From: Siphonodentalium dalli
Taxonomy: Eukaryota; Mollusca; Scaphopoda; Gadilida; Siphonodentaliidae
Direction of reading: 5' to 3'
NCBI GenBank assembly: GCA_032622095.1
Contig: CP136069.1
Coordinates: 32,894,194 to 32,958,193 of the forward strand
DNA: 64,000 bases
The notes below the pieces were generated by a model. The model made no database searches. It had not been told where the DNA came from and saw only the letters and a program-made list of their open reading frames with translations. Numbering within the stretch: the stretch's first letter is position 1; every line of letters starts with the position of its first letter. Below, one piece after another: positions 1-10,810 of this stretch. The translations under genes were made by a program, and so were the position numbers.

Positions 1-1094
1 GCACATAGAGATATATAAAATGTTGTTGTTGCTGTCGTCGTCGTAATCAACAAAGAAACGAAGAAATGAGACGCCCTTTATTAATAAATGAATGGATTAT
101 TTAATTAGCCCGGTGCGGAAATGTACCATGAGTTCCAGGGTGGCGGAGTTTCTATCACTGGGGCCAAAGTGCCATCGCCATAAGCACATTGAGTGAAGAA
201 AATGTCATGCTAGTGGAAGGGGTAACGCTCATGACAATGTCAAAGAACCGATCCGAATAGAGGACTACTCGTCGATGAGTATTAGCGGGGACCATGAGGC
301 AGATATGAGCACAGTCGAATATGACCGAACTGGGACTAAGTATAAGCCCAAGCCACCGCTGAAGTATTGAGAATTAAGCTGAATCCCTAGACTACTCGTC
401 AATGAGCAGGACTGGCGAATGATTGTGTGCCTGCTATCATAAAGTAAACGCTCTTTATAAACGCACATAATTGGTCAGCTAATAACCTATGTAAACGCCC
501 CCACACTATTAGTTTATCTTGAAGACGAATATCAAAGCCGGTTACCTCCAAATTTCACCAACAAAAAACATCGGCGAACCCCGCCGACGAAAAGGGGGCA
601 AGGTGCGATACCGACAAGGACGGTACGGACGAACGGACAGACGGACGGGCGGACAGCCGGAACCCATGCGGACAAACCCCGTAAGTTGTCAAAGCGGCGG
701 GGGACAGTCAAAGGAAATTGAAAAACAAACAATTGCTGATGGGACGGACGGACGGATGGACGGACGGAAGGACGGGCGGCAGACCGAGAACGGAATGCAG
801 GCAACCAGAAGGAGGAGGGCGACTAGAAACCGAGGGGGTGTGACGCCCGCGAAAAATGGGCGTTGATGGAAAGGGGAGAAGCAATACACGGCGGACGAGT
901 GTGCAAGACAAACCGGTCAAGCGGCGACCGTTCATTGGAAAAAGACCAACAAAAAACAAAACAAAACAAGAGCAACGCGAGTGCGTGGCAAAACACGCCC
1001 TTTAGCCATTTCGAATGGTGCTGAACGCAAATAAGATAATACCTTGAGCGGACAGGTATACATATAAACATATAGCTAATGTACAAGGTGTAAG
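1..1094. other. no gene; repeat-rich sequence
   Basis: I see no supported gene here. Two copies of a CTCGTC(A/G)ATGAG motif (about 268 and 392) foreshadow the tandem repeats that start near 1.1 kb, and the stretch 606-785 is GGAC-type simple sequence. Open frames on both strands over 519-959 arise from the purine/pyrimidine bias of the GGAC repeat and show no domain. Confidence 0.6.
606..785. repeat. GGAC/GGAT-rich simple repeat
   Basis: The sequence is dominated by tetranucleotides of the type GGAC, GGAT and GGGC, as in the run around 745-780. The bias keeps several frames open on both strands, giving basic Arg/Gly/Asp-rich or Pro/Ser/Val-rich translations that I do not regard as proteins. 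A related patch lies at 3163-3215. Confidence 0.8.
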
Positions 1095-2720
1095 TCGGAG
1101 GAAATAAAGTAATCACCCGTCAGTGAGAAATACCATATTGGAATATACCTATGGGCGATATCTGTATCAGGGTGAGATGATTCAATCACTCGTTGAAGAG
1201 AAAACCATATCATATAGTATATATTTATAGGTGACGATTGTGTTAGGGACAATTAAAATTAAATGATATCACTCGTCAATGAGAAATACCAAGTTATTAG
1301 GATATATTTATATGTGATGGTTGTAATAGGGTTAAATCAAGTAATCACTCGTAATGAGAGAAAACATATCAACTAAGATATAATAACAGGTGATGATCGC
1401 ATTAGGGTCTATTGAGATTAAATAATGTAATCACTCGTCGATGAGAGATAACATGTAATAATAGTATATTACTAGGTGAAATTTGCATTAGGGGTATTGA
1501 AAGTCCCTTAAGTTTAAATAAAGAGAAGGGATAGAATACGCAAATAATCAGTAACTCTAAAACTTAAATCAAGTGATCACTCGTCAATTACTTCATACGT
1601 GAAAGTGACAAAAAGTTTAATGTAGGCATCTCAGCTACTGCCAGCAAACAACATTGGATAGACCAGTCACACCATGCGCGAAGTAATGGGGATGGCGAAA
1701 GAATGTAAATATGGGTACCGATAGATAAACCATTAATAGTGTAAACACGCGACAAAGAGAAACGTCGAATTATTAAGGATATCATAGGAATGTTGTATTA
1801 GGGGTTCCGAAAATAAATCATGTATGTATTACTAATAAGGATGGGAAATGTATATGAACAGCATGAACATATTAACCAAGTAATCATTGGTGGGTTGATT
1901 TTAAAGGAAAGCGATACAGGAGTTAAATGTAGGCACCTCAGCTAACTACCAACATAAACATGGTATCGATGAGTTATATCAAATATGCAGGTAAGGATCT
2001 TGGCAAAGTCAAGTTATAAGGATATCCATAAATGGTTACTGGTAAATCAAGTAATCATTCGTCGGTGAGGACGAACAAATTATTAAACAGAAAGTGTCGG
2101 TGATAAAATTATAAGGGGATGCAATCGCATCATGTTTGAAATACTAACATGGATGGGAATTATATATACCAGTATAGAGAAAAGTCAACAAAGGGATCAA
2201 TAGAAAATGAGTTACCAAGATACGGTGTGGCTTAAGTAAGATGTAGGTATAATGCGAATACATCCATCGTAATAGATTCTGAAGAAGGCGTGCGTTAAGC
2301 CGGAGGAAAATATGGACATGAGCACCGTAAGCACGGGTGACGACACACATGGATTTAGAGCCATAATAAAGGGAAAACAGTCAGGGGCACGGGCGTAACT
2401 TGACCAGGTGCGAAAGTGAGATTATAACTGGTATACCGTATAACAAATTAAGTTAAATCAGTGAACATTAAATTATCAGGTATTTAAAGTAACATGTAGC
2501 GCAAGTGAGAGGTATATATTGGAGAAAATAAAGTAATCACAGGTCAATGAGAAATACCATATTGGGGTATATAAGCGGGTAATGACTGTATTAGAGTTCA
2601 ATCAAGCAATCACTCGTCAATGAGAAAAGTCATATCACGAAGACTATATAACCAGGTGATAATTGCTAGGGTGATAGAAATTAAATATTGTAATCACCCG
2701 TCAATCAGAAATAAAAATAT
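1095..2720. repeat. degenerate ~75-90 bp tandem repeat family with a CTCGTCAATGAG core
   Basis: A unit with the consensus AATCACTCGTCAATGAG followed by an A/T-rich part and a TAGGTGATGAT-like box recurs at about 1112, 1183, 1265, 1342, 1430, 1571, 2050, 2532, 2606 and 2690. Longer blocks are repeated on top of this: the stretch around 2120-2250, with its ACATGGATGGGAA motif, returns in altered form at about 2760-2897, and partly at 1810-1880. The core nearly reads the same on both strands. It looks like an ageing satellite with higher-order structure. Confidence 0.7.
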
Positions 2721-2924
2721 TAGAAATATCTCAGGTGGTGATAATATTAGGGAATATCAAGCGCATCATGTCGGAATGACGAACATGGATGGGAAATATA
2801 TATATAACCAGTATGGATAAAAGTCAATCAAGGGATCAATAGTAAATGAGTTCACAAGGTATGGTGCGGCTTAAGTTAGATGTCGATATTATGCGGACTT
2901 GGCCGGTATCGGTAGCTGGGAAAC

Positions 2925-3300
2925 ACACAGACCAACCGTGGCGCAGGTAAAATAATCCAAACTGGAGTTATCGGTCGGAAACCAAATTGGGTAACAGGCG
3001 GTCAAATTCTAATTCGAAAAGGGGGGGTGCGGAACGCTGGGAAAATTAATTGGACGGAACCCACAGTCGAACGTGGCCTGTATCCTTAGCTAAGAAAGAC
3101 GCACACCAACTTTGGAGCAGAGCAAATAATCCAAACTGAAGTAATCGGACGGAACCCAAATGGTAACGGACGGATGGACGGACAGACAGACGGACGGATA
3201 GACAGACGGACGGACGAAAGACCCGGCCCAGAGTGGGGGACAAATACTAAGTCGAGGTGCAGATAAATGAATCCAAACTGGGACGGACGGACAGACCGAC
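2925..3300. repeat. short degenerate tandem repeat with AATCCAAACTG motif, plus GGAC patch
   Basis: The motif AATCCAAACTG(A/G)AGT(T/A)ATCGG recurs near 2955 and 3130, with a shorter version near 3272, each in a similar context (ACCAAC..GG.GCAG before, CGGA..CCAAAT after). The 3163-3215 part is GGAC/GACA simple repeat. The 210-codon minus-strand frame over 3090-3722 lies partly on this repeat and shows no recognisable domain. Confidence 0.55.
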
Positions 3301-3839
3301 AACATAAAACGACCTATTGCCAAAAAGGCGTAACATGAAAGGCCGTGGCTGTTACCTGATCGGGAAAAACGCAGCGGACGAGGAGCGAGGTGATTACACA
3401 CACAAAGAGAACGCCGAACAGCAATTAGGACAATGCCGTGGGACAGGTCGACACTCAAAACAAGACCGGCGGGAACCAGACCGTAACCACGGGATAAATA
3501 TTGGAGACGACGGATTAGAAGGCGGTAATGTGAGACAGCGGGCAAGGAGAAAAACAAGGTGGCAATACATGACCTTAAACTGTAGATGATTGGAGATAGT
3601 GGCGAGCAGCGATGGAAGCAGATAGAAAATTTTACGTCCTCGCTCTGTGGACAAAAGTATGGAATGGACGGAAATGACAATATTTTCTGCGCATGCTCGG
3701 AGCGGATAACTCTATTTGGCATGAGTGACCTTAGTTGTCAGTGATGTTGTAGCTCTCGGAAGTCACACTCCGGTGTTCTACGCTTATTGGAGCCCACGCG
3801 ACTTGCCGCTTAATTGAAGACGTTGAGCTTGTATAAATT

Positions 3840-3863
3840 GCCACAAGGGTGATTCCTTGTGGC
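3840..3863. other. short perfect hairpin
   Basis: Nine-base arms GCCACAAGG / CCTTGTGGC flank a six-base loop (GTGATT). It sits immediately left of the point where similarity to the second segmental copy begins (3867). It may mark the breakpoint; no function is claimed. Confidence 0.5.
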
Positions 3864-4863
3864 TTCTTAATTGTCCAATATTGTATGTCAAGTGGAATGG
3901 TGCACAGTCTTCCTAAATTCTCAAAGCAATTGTGTTTAATTGAATTTCATTCTATAATTCCAGTTTGTGAGTTTCTTTTATTGGGGGGGGGATTGTGGGC
4001 GAAGTGACTTCACAAGCATGGAATGGATTGGGACCAAAGAATAATCAGACGATCCTGTTATTACGTCGATCTCTTCCCAGGCATTTTCTCTTCTCACTTA
4101 TCCTTGTACTCCAGTTATCAGCATATTGCTGAAGTCCTCCATCACAATTTATCGCGACGATGAACGAACATGTCGCCTTCAAATAGGAGGAATACGCACG
4201 TATACACATCCTATTTGACAGCGATCCAGTTATCCCGCTGGTTTACCACAAAACGAGAAATCGACGAAGCATGAAATCAAGGCTGTGGTTGCCTCGTTGT
4301 CAGCGATTCAGTCGCTTGCGGTGTGAATATCAAAAATCGCTTTGAACTGCTACGGATGACAGAAAACGGCTGTAAAAATCGCGCGCTCGAGCCCGGTATG
4401 AATTGACCTGACGAGCTGCGGACTGGTCTCAGATTTTACAATTTACGGCAATCTTTTGACGATGGCAGGGGAGCATAACTATGTTATTAGTTACATATAT
4501 CAGCATCTCTTCGCGATTCATGCATTTATTTCTATAAATACGTCATTAGCAAAGACATTTTGGCGAAATTTTAGAAGTTAACTTTAGGAGTTAACTTCGA
4601 TTAAAACGAAAATAACGTCCACTGGCATTACAAAATTAGAACTGCAGACTTGCCGCTTGCCAACTAAACGGGCAAACTATTAAATGCACTGAACAGCAAT
4701 GGTCGGACATTTGTAAGATCATTACAATTCACCAATAAATCTAATGATATACCAATATTGCAACAGTTATCGTACAAGGTATAGTTTAAGATTGGCCGTA
4801 TCTTCAGGTTGCAAACCCGATTTCGCGAAATGAGTTTGTTACTATAAATAGAAAAAGAATAGT

Positions 4864-5158
4864 GATTTCCAAAATTCACGGTAAATAAAATTGTAACAAA
4901 TTAGACAGAGATATTGTGTGAGAATTGGCACCAATGTTCGATATAATATAATAAATAATGAATGTCTTGTCGTTGACTATGCCAAAATAGTGGTCCTCGA
5001 TGAGGAATAGTCCACTCGCCTGCGGCTCGTGGACTATTCCTCCTCGAGGACCACTATTTTGGCATAGTCAACTCCAAGCCATTCATTATCTATATAGTAA
5101 TACCAATCGCTATCTAATCGCGAAACCTGATTAAGTATATTTCGCTATCCAATCGTTT
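4864..5158. repeat. segment Z, inverted and displaced relative to copy 2
   Basis: This 295-bp block is the reverse complement of 59400-59694. In copy 1 it lies right of block Y, in copy 2 left of Y, while Y keeps its orientation. Its centre is a long palindrome (4955-5089). A simple inversion of Y+Z would also flip Y, so at least two events or a copy-and-insert event are needed. In copy 1, Z occupies the place where copy 2 has the lectin exon-bearing block V. Confidence 0.8.
4955..5089. repeat. 135-bp imperfect palindrome (foldback / MITE-like)
   Basis: Two 61-bp arms flank a 13-bp loop and pair at about 57 of 61 positions by eye. The arms start and end with ATAATGAATG / CATTCATTAT. The arm sequence around ACTATGCCAAAATAGTGG is perfectly mirrored. 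The same palindrome, flipped, is at 59469-59603. No transposase is encoded, and target duplications could not be defined. Confidence 0.8.
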
Positions 5159-5240
5159 AATAGGAATACGGTCACAGGCATATGCAGCTATAGATGCACA
5201 GGGTTAGTTCAACCACGTCAAACTTCCCACTAGTATTACT

Positions 5241-5345
5241 CCGATAACCCCTGCCTGCACATGTACGCCGTTAACGCACTATGGGCTTAGGATATATTTA
5301 GACAACGTCATGTAAAGGTTCAAAATAGACTACGACATACTATAT
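5241..5345. repeat. inverted-repeat arm containing an unoccupied copy of the retrotransposon target
   Basis: This stretch is the reverse complement of the sequence that flanks the YR element (about 5424-5470 joined to 13804-13850). It therefore contains the uninterrupted target, read on this strand as GGATATATTTAGACAACGTC. The two arms enclose about 85 bp. The left arm is absent from copy 2, which has only a short unrelated sequence before ACATACTATATC. The pair forms a foldback structure into whose right arm the retrotransposon inserted. Confidence 0.75.
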
Positions 5346-5470
5346 CTTTTAAATGCATAGCACGGACAACTCACCTCTTACTGCGACAGCGATATATGAA
5401 ATACTACATGTATTCTAACGTGTTTGTCACTTTGACGTAGTCTATTTTGAACCTTTACATGACGTTGTTT

Positions 5471-5878
5471 AAATTACCATTGGAACATCGCTCCAAGGGT
5501 TGTATGTCTCCGTCGAGGCACCAGTAATTTTAAAATTCGCGCCGGTGATCTCGATTCTCACAGCGCGAGATTTTGCGAGAAACTACCGCTTCACAACTTC
5601 ACCTGCGAGCTTCCGACAAGAAAGCTGATGCAAGATGGTGCAATACTATCGGTAAATATATATTTCCTTCACAACGTTATAGATTGTTATTAAATCATTA
5701 ACCATCGTAAAGTTTTACGAGTAATTAGTTAGTCTAAATTAACTTCCAGCAAGTTATAGTTTACACTTGCGGAACTATATATTATACTGCGTAGGAATAC
5801 GCTAATTAACAACTGCGCACTTTCTTTCTATCTCCGATCTTCAAGGTGTGCAGTTCGCAAATTAAAAACTCCAAAACT
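5471..5878 (+). repeat. A1 split direct repeat of the YR retrotransposon
   Basis: This 408-bp repeat begins AAATTACCATTGGAACATCG and is matched at 12841-13248 with roughly six differences by eye. It forms the left end of the element. The initial AAAT is the core shared with the target. Confidence 0.92.
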
Positions 5879-5955
5879 GTTCTTGTTTTTCGAGGTAGGT
5901 ACCTACCGCCGAGCTCAAATTATATTCAGAATCTAAGTAAATAGTCCATTTCTTA

Positions 5956-6630
5956 ATGGCTTTTTACGTGCCACACAGGGAGATCCGTGTAGCCGTGGTT
6001 GGGCATTCATTCATTCGTCGCTTGGGTGAACAACTTGGCTACGCGGATCGCCATGGGTCGATTTTCAATGGTCATGATTTCTCGGGGGACCTCAGAATAC
6101 AAGCTTATCTGGGCATCCCGGTCAACATAAGATTTTTCCACAAAGGGGGTGCTCATGTCCCAGATCTGTTGGCATTACAAACAGAATTACGACAATTTTG
6201 ACCACATGCCATTATTTTGCAATGTGGATCCAACGATCTCTGTCGGAGCACCCCCACCTCAGTGGTGTCTGATATTCTCAGCATGTGCACCGTGTTCCGG
6301 AGCATAGCATCAGTAAAAAAGGTTTTAGTGTGTCATGCTATGCCCCGTTTGGCAGTGCGGGGCCATAAATCTATTGAAACTTATAATGGCCACGTTTCAG
6401 ACTTCAACGATCAGCTTAGTTGGGCCTTATCGCAAGCTACAGTGGCTTGGGAAACGTGGCCACATAGGCGTTTTATCGATGAGCCCCTGCATTTTAAATC
6501 GGACGGTGTACATTTATCTGGCCAGTCTCTGGTTTTGTACTTGGCCAGCATCCGGGATGCCATTTCTTATGGAATTGCGGCTTTATCTTGGTTAGCCCCC
6601 CCTTTGATGGCCCCCCTCAGAAATGCGTGA
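5956..6630 (+). pseudogene. SGNH-family hydrolase ORF of the YR retrotransposon, one in-frame TGA
   Basis: SGNH hydrolases are small esterases/lipases. Several Ngaro-group retrotransposons carry one, with unknown role in the life cycle (family knowledge). The frame opens with ATG at 5956 and shows block I at residues 13-18 (AVVGHS, nucleophile Ser), a glycine block (KGGAHV), block III CGSNDL just after 6217 and a terminal DGVHLS block with the Asp-x-x-His pair. All four signature blocks are therefore visible. A single TGA at 6199-6201 divides the otherwise continuous frame between the glycine block and block III; total length would be about 224 codons. It lies 78 bp after repeat A1 and 1.6 kb before Gag, the most 5' gene of the element. 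The TGA may be a recent nonsense mutation; readthrough cannot be excluded. Confidence 0.8.
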
Positions 6631-8212
6631 TCTTTGAAAGTACTCTTGCTTGTGTGATGACACGCAGGCTATTCTGCTTGCTCAATTTTAATTTTATGAG
6701 CTTGGCGGTGGGTGCCATTAGACCATCACCTTCAGCTCCACTGCTTTGCATGTCATTGTAAGTTGCTTGCTTTTCTGCTACTCTACTCAGATGTGCCTAT
6801 TAACGTGTCAAACAATGTTAATTTTGGGAATCTCCCAGCGATCATTATTTACAATTGGGTTCACTATATTTAATTTTAACCAATATTCACCCACCATTAT
6901 AGACCATCACGTTTTATAGGCAGCCATAACCGGATATTTCATTAAGCTCTCATTTGGTTATATTTTCATTTCACATATAATCACTGTTCTTTTGTGGGTC
7001 TGTCATTGCGACCATAACAATAAATACACAAAAAAAAATTCTTGATTAGTTGTGGCACATTTCAACTTTTACTTGTCAGCTTGAAGTTGTTTAGATTTTT
7101 AGACAGTGATTACGTTGTTATTGTTCAGATGAGTGAGCTAATGATTTTTCTCCTTACCGGTGCAGAGTTTGGTTTTGCTGAACTCTGGAGCTTGCTAGCA
7201 GTTTTTAAGGTGCTTAACCTTAAATTAACACAATGACTTCCGGTTCATTACCGGCACAGAGTTTTTGTTTTCGGAGCTTGTTGGCAATTTTACAGTCCCT
7301 AGCATTAAATTAGCACACCTCCTATGGGTTAGAATTGTTTCTCAGGCTCAATTGTTTTTCCTGCTTCGGTGAGATTTTTTACATCAAAGATATATATTAA
7401 AAAAAATATATATATATATATATAATAATAAATTAATTAACCAGCTCATTGTCCTATATGATGGCATCATGAGTGGCTAATTGTTAGCATTTTCCTTATT
7501 ATATATCTTTCCCCAAGACTCACCTCAATAGAAAGACAAGTCACCATAAATGTGGTTGTTTTCGCTACCCATGCATGTCAACATGTGTTTCGCATGTATT
7601 ATACATGACTTTATGCTTGTTTCTGCCCTTTTCAGCAGGTCAGATTGTAGCATTAGTTAATACACCGGTATGCAAGGGTTGCCAACCTTCAGTTGTATTT
7701 CCCTTATTTGAATATAATAACAAACACAAAACAAAAAGGATTTTTTTTTTCATACCGGTCAATTCCGGCATTTAATAATTGGTTAAAATAATGATAATTA
7801 ATTTTGGTCAATAATAATCTATTGTCATTTCAGGCTATACAATGCTGTGGTTTGGCAAACCCCATTTGCTTTATCAATTTCTGACTGGTTTGACATGTCA
7901 GCTGCACCCGCATTTTTACTTGTACATGTACCTGTATGGTGACTAAGCTTGAGCATACTGAATAATCTTTCTTACTCGAAACTAATTGCGTTGTCTCATC
8001 AACATTATGTCTTATGTGTTAGCATAAGGTAGTTCTTTTAATTCAATTGGTAATAGTCAAGGACTTGCACTTGAACATGTAGTTTTTCAACTACACCATT
8101 TTAAGTCACCACACAATGCAGATGTTCTGCCTTGGTATGCTCAAGCTTGGTTTCTTAATCTAAATTGATAACTTCATGCTTTTGACTGTCCTTAATTTTA
8201 CAGTGACTACCG
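6631..8212 (+). other. internal untranslated region of the retrotransposon
   Basis: I see no coding frame with family features between the SGNH ORF and Gag. The sequence is A/T-rich, with a T/A dinucleotide tract near 7400-7435, and repeatedly contains a (T/A)CCGG(T/C) motif. Two short stretches resembling each other (CCGGTGCAGAGTTTGG near 7157 and CCGGCACAGAGTTTTT near 7252) suggest a small internal duplication. It may hold the promoter or packaging sequences; nothing specific was recognised. Confidence 0.5.
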
Positions 8213-8230
8213 GTGACATCAATCCTTATC

Positions 8231-9809
8231 ATGGTGAAACCCAGCAAAACTGCTTCGGATCCTAAACGCAGGGGGCGTCCACCAGCAGCATCTCGGGCGC
8301 AACCACAGCCTACTCATTCAGTTTACTGCCAGCCTCAACCTGGTTTGGCTAGGTCTTCCTCCGTTCCTACCGGTTCATCTCCAGTCAGTACCAGTTCTGC
8401 CAGCTGCATTACGTCACCGTCCATTGGCTCTGCTTCGGCTCCTAATCGCAGAGGCCGCCCACCAGCAGCATCACATCAAGTTCATCATCAGCCTACACAT
8501 CCGATTACCTTCCAGCCTCATTCTGGGTTGTCTTGGACTCCTTCTGTTCCTGTTGGTTTTTCTCCAACCGTATCAGTTCTGCCACCTGTGTTACATCTCC
8601 ATCCAGTGGCTCTCTCCCAGTGTCTTCTGCTGAGCTGTCTTGGACTTCAACAATACCTATGGGTTATACTCATACCAGTTCGAGCTCCGCCACGCTTAGT
8701 ACATCTTCCTGTGGCTCTGTTCCGCTAACTCATACTGTTCCAGCATTACCAGTGACGGTGGTGTCAACATCGCTCGCGGGTGGCATTGGACAGCCTATCA
8801 GTCAGCCTTTTCTTCCATTGCCGGTCTCCGGTCTGACTTTTCCTGCCGCTTCGATTCAGCCTTCAGCCTATCAACAACATTCTTCACCCCCGGGACTTCA
8901 GTTGCCGTTCCCTCCGGAATAGTGCCCAACCAGCATGACTTGTCGATGCCGTGTAATACCTTCATGCCTCATCCGGTCGATGGTCTACATACACTCCCAG
9001 CTTCACCTGGAACCGGCCCGCTGTTCAACTCTGACATTCCTACCAGCATCCACGCTTCTGCGTCCGGTATGCCACTCTTAGACTTTGTGTCTTTAGCATC
9101 ACTTGATGCTCATGTTCCAAACAAATTACGTGCTCAGATTTGGGCTGACGAATTCGTCCCTATGATCTCTCTATTGCCCGACTACGAACACAATCCAACC
9201 GCATTTTCATTTGACATGGGATATCCGGGCGTTCAGGCATTTTTGACGCCTCCAAAACCTCCGAAAACAATTTCAGACATAAATCAGTGGCTTGATGCTT
9301 TTATCGTTTTCACAATTATTTACATTTCACGCCACCCTGAACAAATTACTAAACTACTCAGCTACATGATGCGTATTCGAAAAATGGCTCGTACAGGTTA
9401 TAACTGGTTTGCATATGATCGTCAGTTTCGGCTGATGAGGCAGTTCAACCCAAGTCTCTCATGGGACCATATCCAATGGGAGTTGTATATGCAAACCGCT
9501 CCACGGTTTCCAACTTTTTCAGCCAACAATCCAGAACGAGCAAAGCCACGTTTTCAAAATTCCACCAATCGTGCGCGTCAACCCATTCCGAACGGTTTTT
9601 GTTGGGACTTTCATCGGGGAAAAAATTGCTCCGGATGCAATTTTTCCCATTCCTGCTTTTTCTGCAAACAGCAGCATAGCTTCATTCGATGCCCGCGTCG
9701 AAATAAAAACCGTTCAGGCAATTTCAACACACAACAAAACAATCAGGCCAATCGCGCTGCGGGTCAATCAAAAACTTCCAACGCCAATACGGGTCCGAAT
9801 GTTAAATGA
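8231..9809 (+). pseudogene. Gag-like protein of the YR retrotransposon (frameshifted)
   Basis: Gag would package the element RNA. The frame starts at ATG 8231 (a GTG in frame lies 18 bp upstream). The N-terminal 170 codons are Pro/Ser/Gln-rich and hold two copies of an AT-hook-like motif RRGRPPAAS (around 8266 and 8441), each followed by a QPTH motif, so this part looks internally duplicated. The coding signal then moves to a second frame (8533-8922) and to a third (8922-9809). The last segment contains the conserved core and a Cys/His-rich C-terminus with a C-x8-C-x2-C-x3-H cluster followed by C-x2-C-x3-H-x4-C, resembling a zinc knuckle (roughly 9596-9690). At least two frame changes separate the parts. 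The Gag stop at 9807-9809 overlaps the start of the pol frame. Confidence 0.75.
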
Positions 9810-9810
9810 A

Positions 9811-10807
9811 ATGTTATCGGGTTACAGTCAACGAAAACGTGATTTCTTAATTGACGGATTCACAAATGGTTTCCGATTGGGTGTCAGGGGTGAAATATCG
9901 TCTCGCGAACCAAAAAAATTAGAAATCGGCTTTAGACTTTCCTGAAATAGTTCGTCGCAAACTATCACATGAACTGTTGGTGGGTAGAATTGCAGGGCCT
10001 CCTTTTAACGACCTTATAATCTCTCCAATCAGGGTTGTTCCCAAAAAAACAACCTGGGGAATTTCGTTTAATCCATAATCTGTCCTTTCCCGAGGGCGAC
10101 TCCGTAAATGATCATATACTCCCAGAGTGCAAGTCAGTTTCTTACTCTTCGGTTCAAAATGCTATCGCCATCATTCAGAAGCTTCCAAAAGGCTGCTTCT
10201 GTTCGAAAATTGATGTACTTTCTGCATTTAGGGTTCTCGCATCGCATCCGGACGATTATAGACTCCTAGGTTTCAAATTTGAAGGGAAATATTATTTTGA
10301 CAAATGTATGCCTATTGGGGCTTCTTCAAGCTGTCATAATTTTGAGGCTTTCAGCTCCTCATTGGAGTGGATAGCTCAAAACAAATTAGCTATACGTCAT
10401 TCCGTACACTATTTAGACGATTTTATTCTCCTGCTTCTTCTGAATCCATTTGTGAGGCGTATTTATCATCCTTCTTAACCATGTGTCATAATCTAGGTGT
10501 TCCCATTGCACATGACAAAACTGTGTCACCTACTACATGTATAACATTTTTAGGTATCCAACTGGACACAATTAACGTGTCTGCCTCTCTACCGCGTGAC
10601 AAAGTACAGCTATGCCTTTCAAAAATTGAAGTCTTAATAGGCAGAAACAAAGTGCCGTTACGTGAACTTTTGTCAATTATAGGTCTATTGAATTTCACTT
10701 GTTCTGTCATTCAGCCTGGGAGAGTTTTTCTCCGTCGATTAATCAACCGAACGATTGGAATTAAGAAATTACATCATCGTATTAGAATCACAAACGACGT
10801 CAGGTAG
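9811..10807 (+). pseudogene. reverse transcriptase domain of the YR retrotransposon (three frameshifts)
   Basis: The RT would copy the element RNA into DNA. The first segment (9811-9945) carries the conserved LIDGFTNGFRLG motif. After a frame change near 9935-9950 comes a part ending PIRVVPKK, and a further change at an A7 run (10043-10049) leads to the frame 10035-10478 with KIDVLSAFR (first catalytic Asp) and the YLDDF box (Asp pair). Around 10430 the frame shifts again into 10367-10807, which contains the thumb region (PIAHDKT, FLGIQLDT, GLLNFTCSVI). The final codon of this segment is a TAG at 10805-10807 in the same frame as the following RNase H; the TAG differs by one base from CAG. By family the protein would be one RT-RH polyprotein in a frame overlapping the end of Gag. 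Confidence 0.85.
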
Positions 10808-10810
10808 GAC

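Noticed and set aside
519-959. Several overlapping ORFs of 66-115 codons on both strands
   Set aside because: All lie on GGAC-type simple sequence whose bias removes stops; no domain, start context or conservation signal.
1095-2720. Possible hammerhead-ribozyme repeat (GACGAG / GAAA-like words in tandem)
   Set aside because: The conserved core CUGANGA...GAAA is not present in the right order and the pairing arms do not form; the motif has U instead of C at the first core position.
3090-3722. 210-codon minus-strand ORF, the longest outside the retrotransposon recombinase, the LINE and Gag
   Set aside because: It runs through GGAC repeat and degenerate tandem repeats, translates to Ser/Pro/Val-rich low-complexity text (PSVRPSV-like) and matches nothing recognisable.
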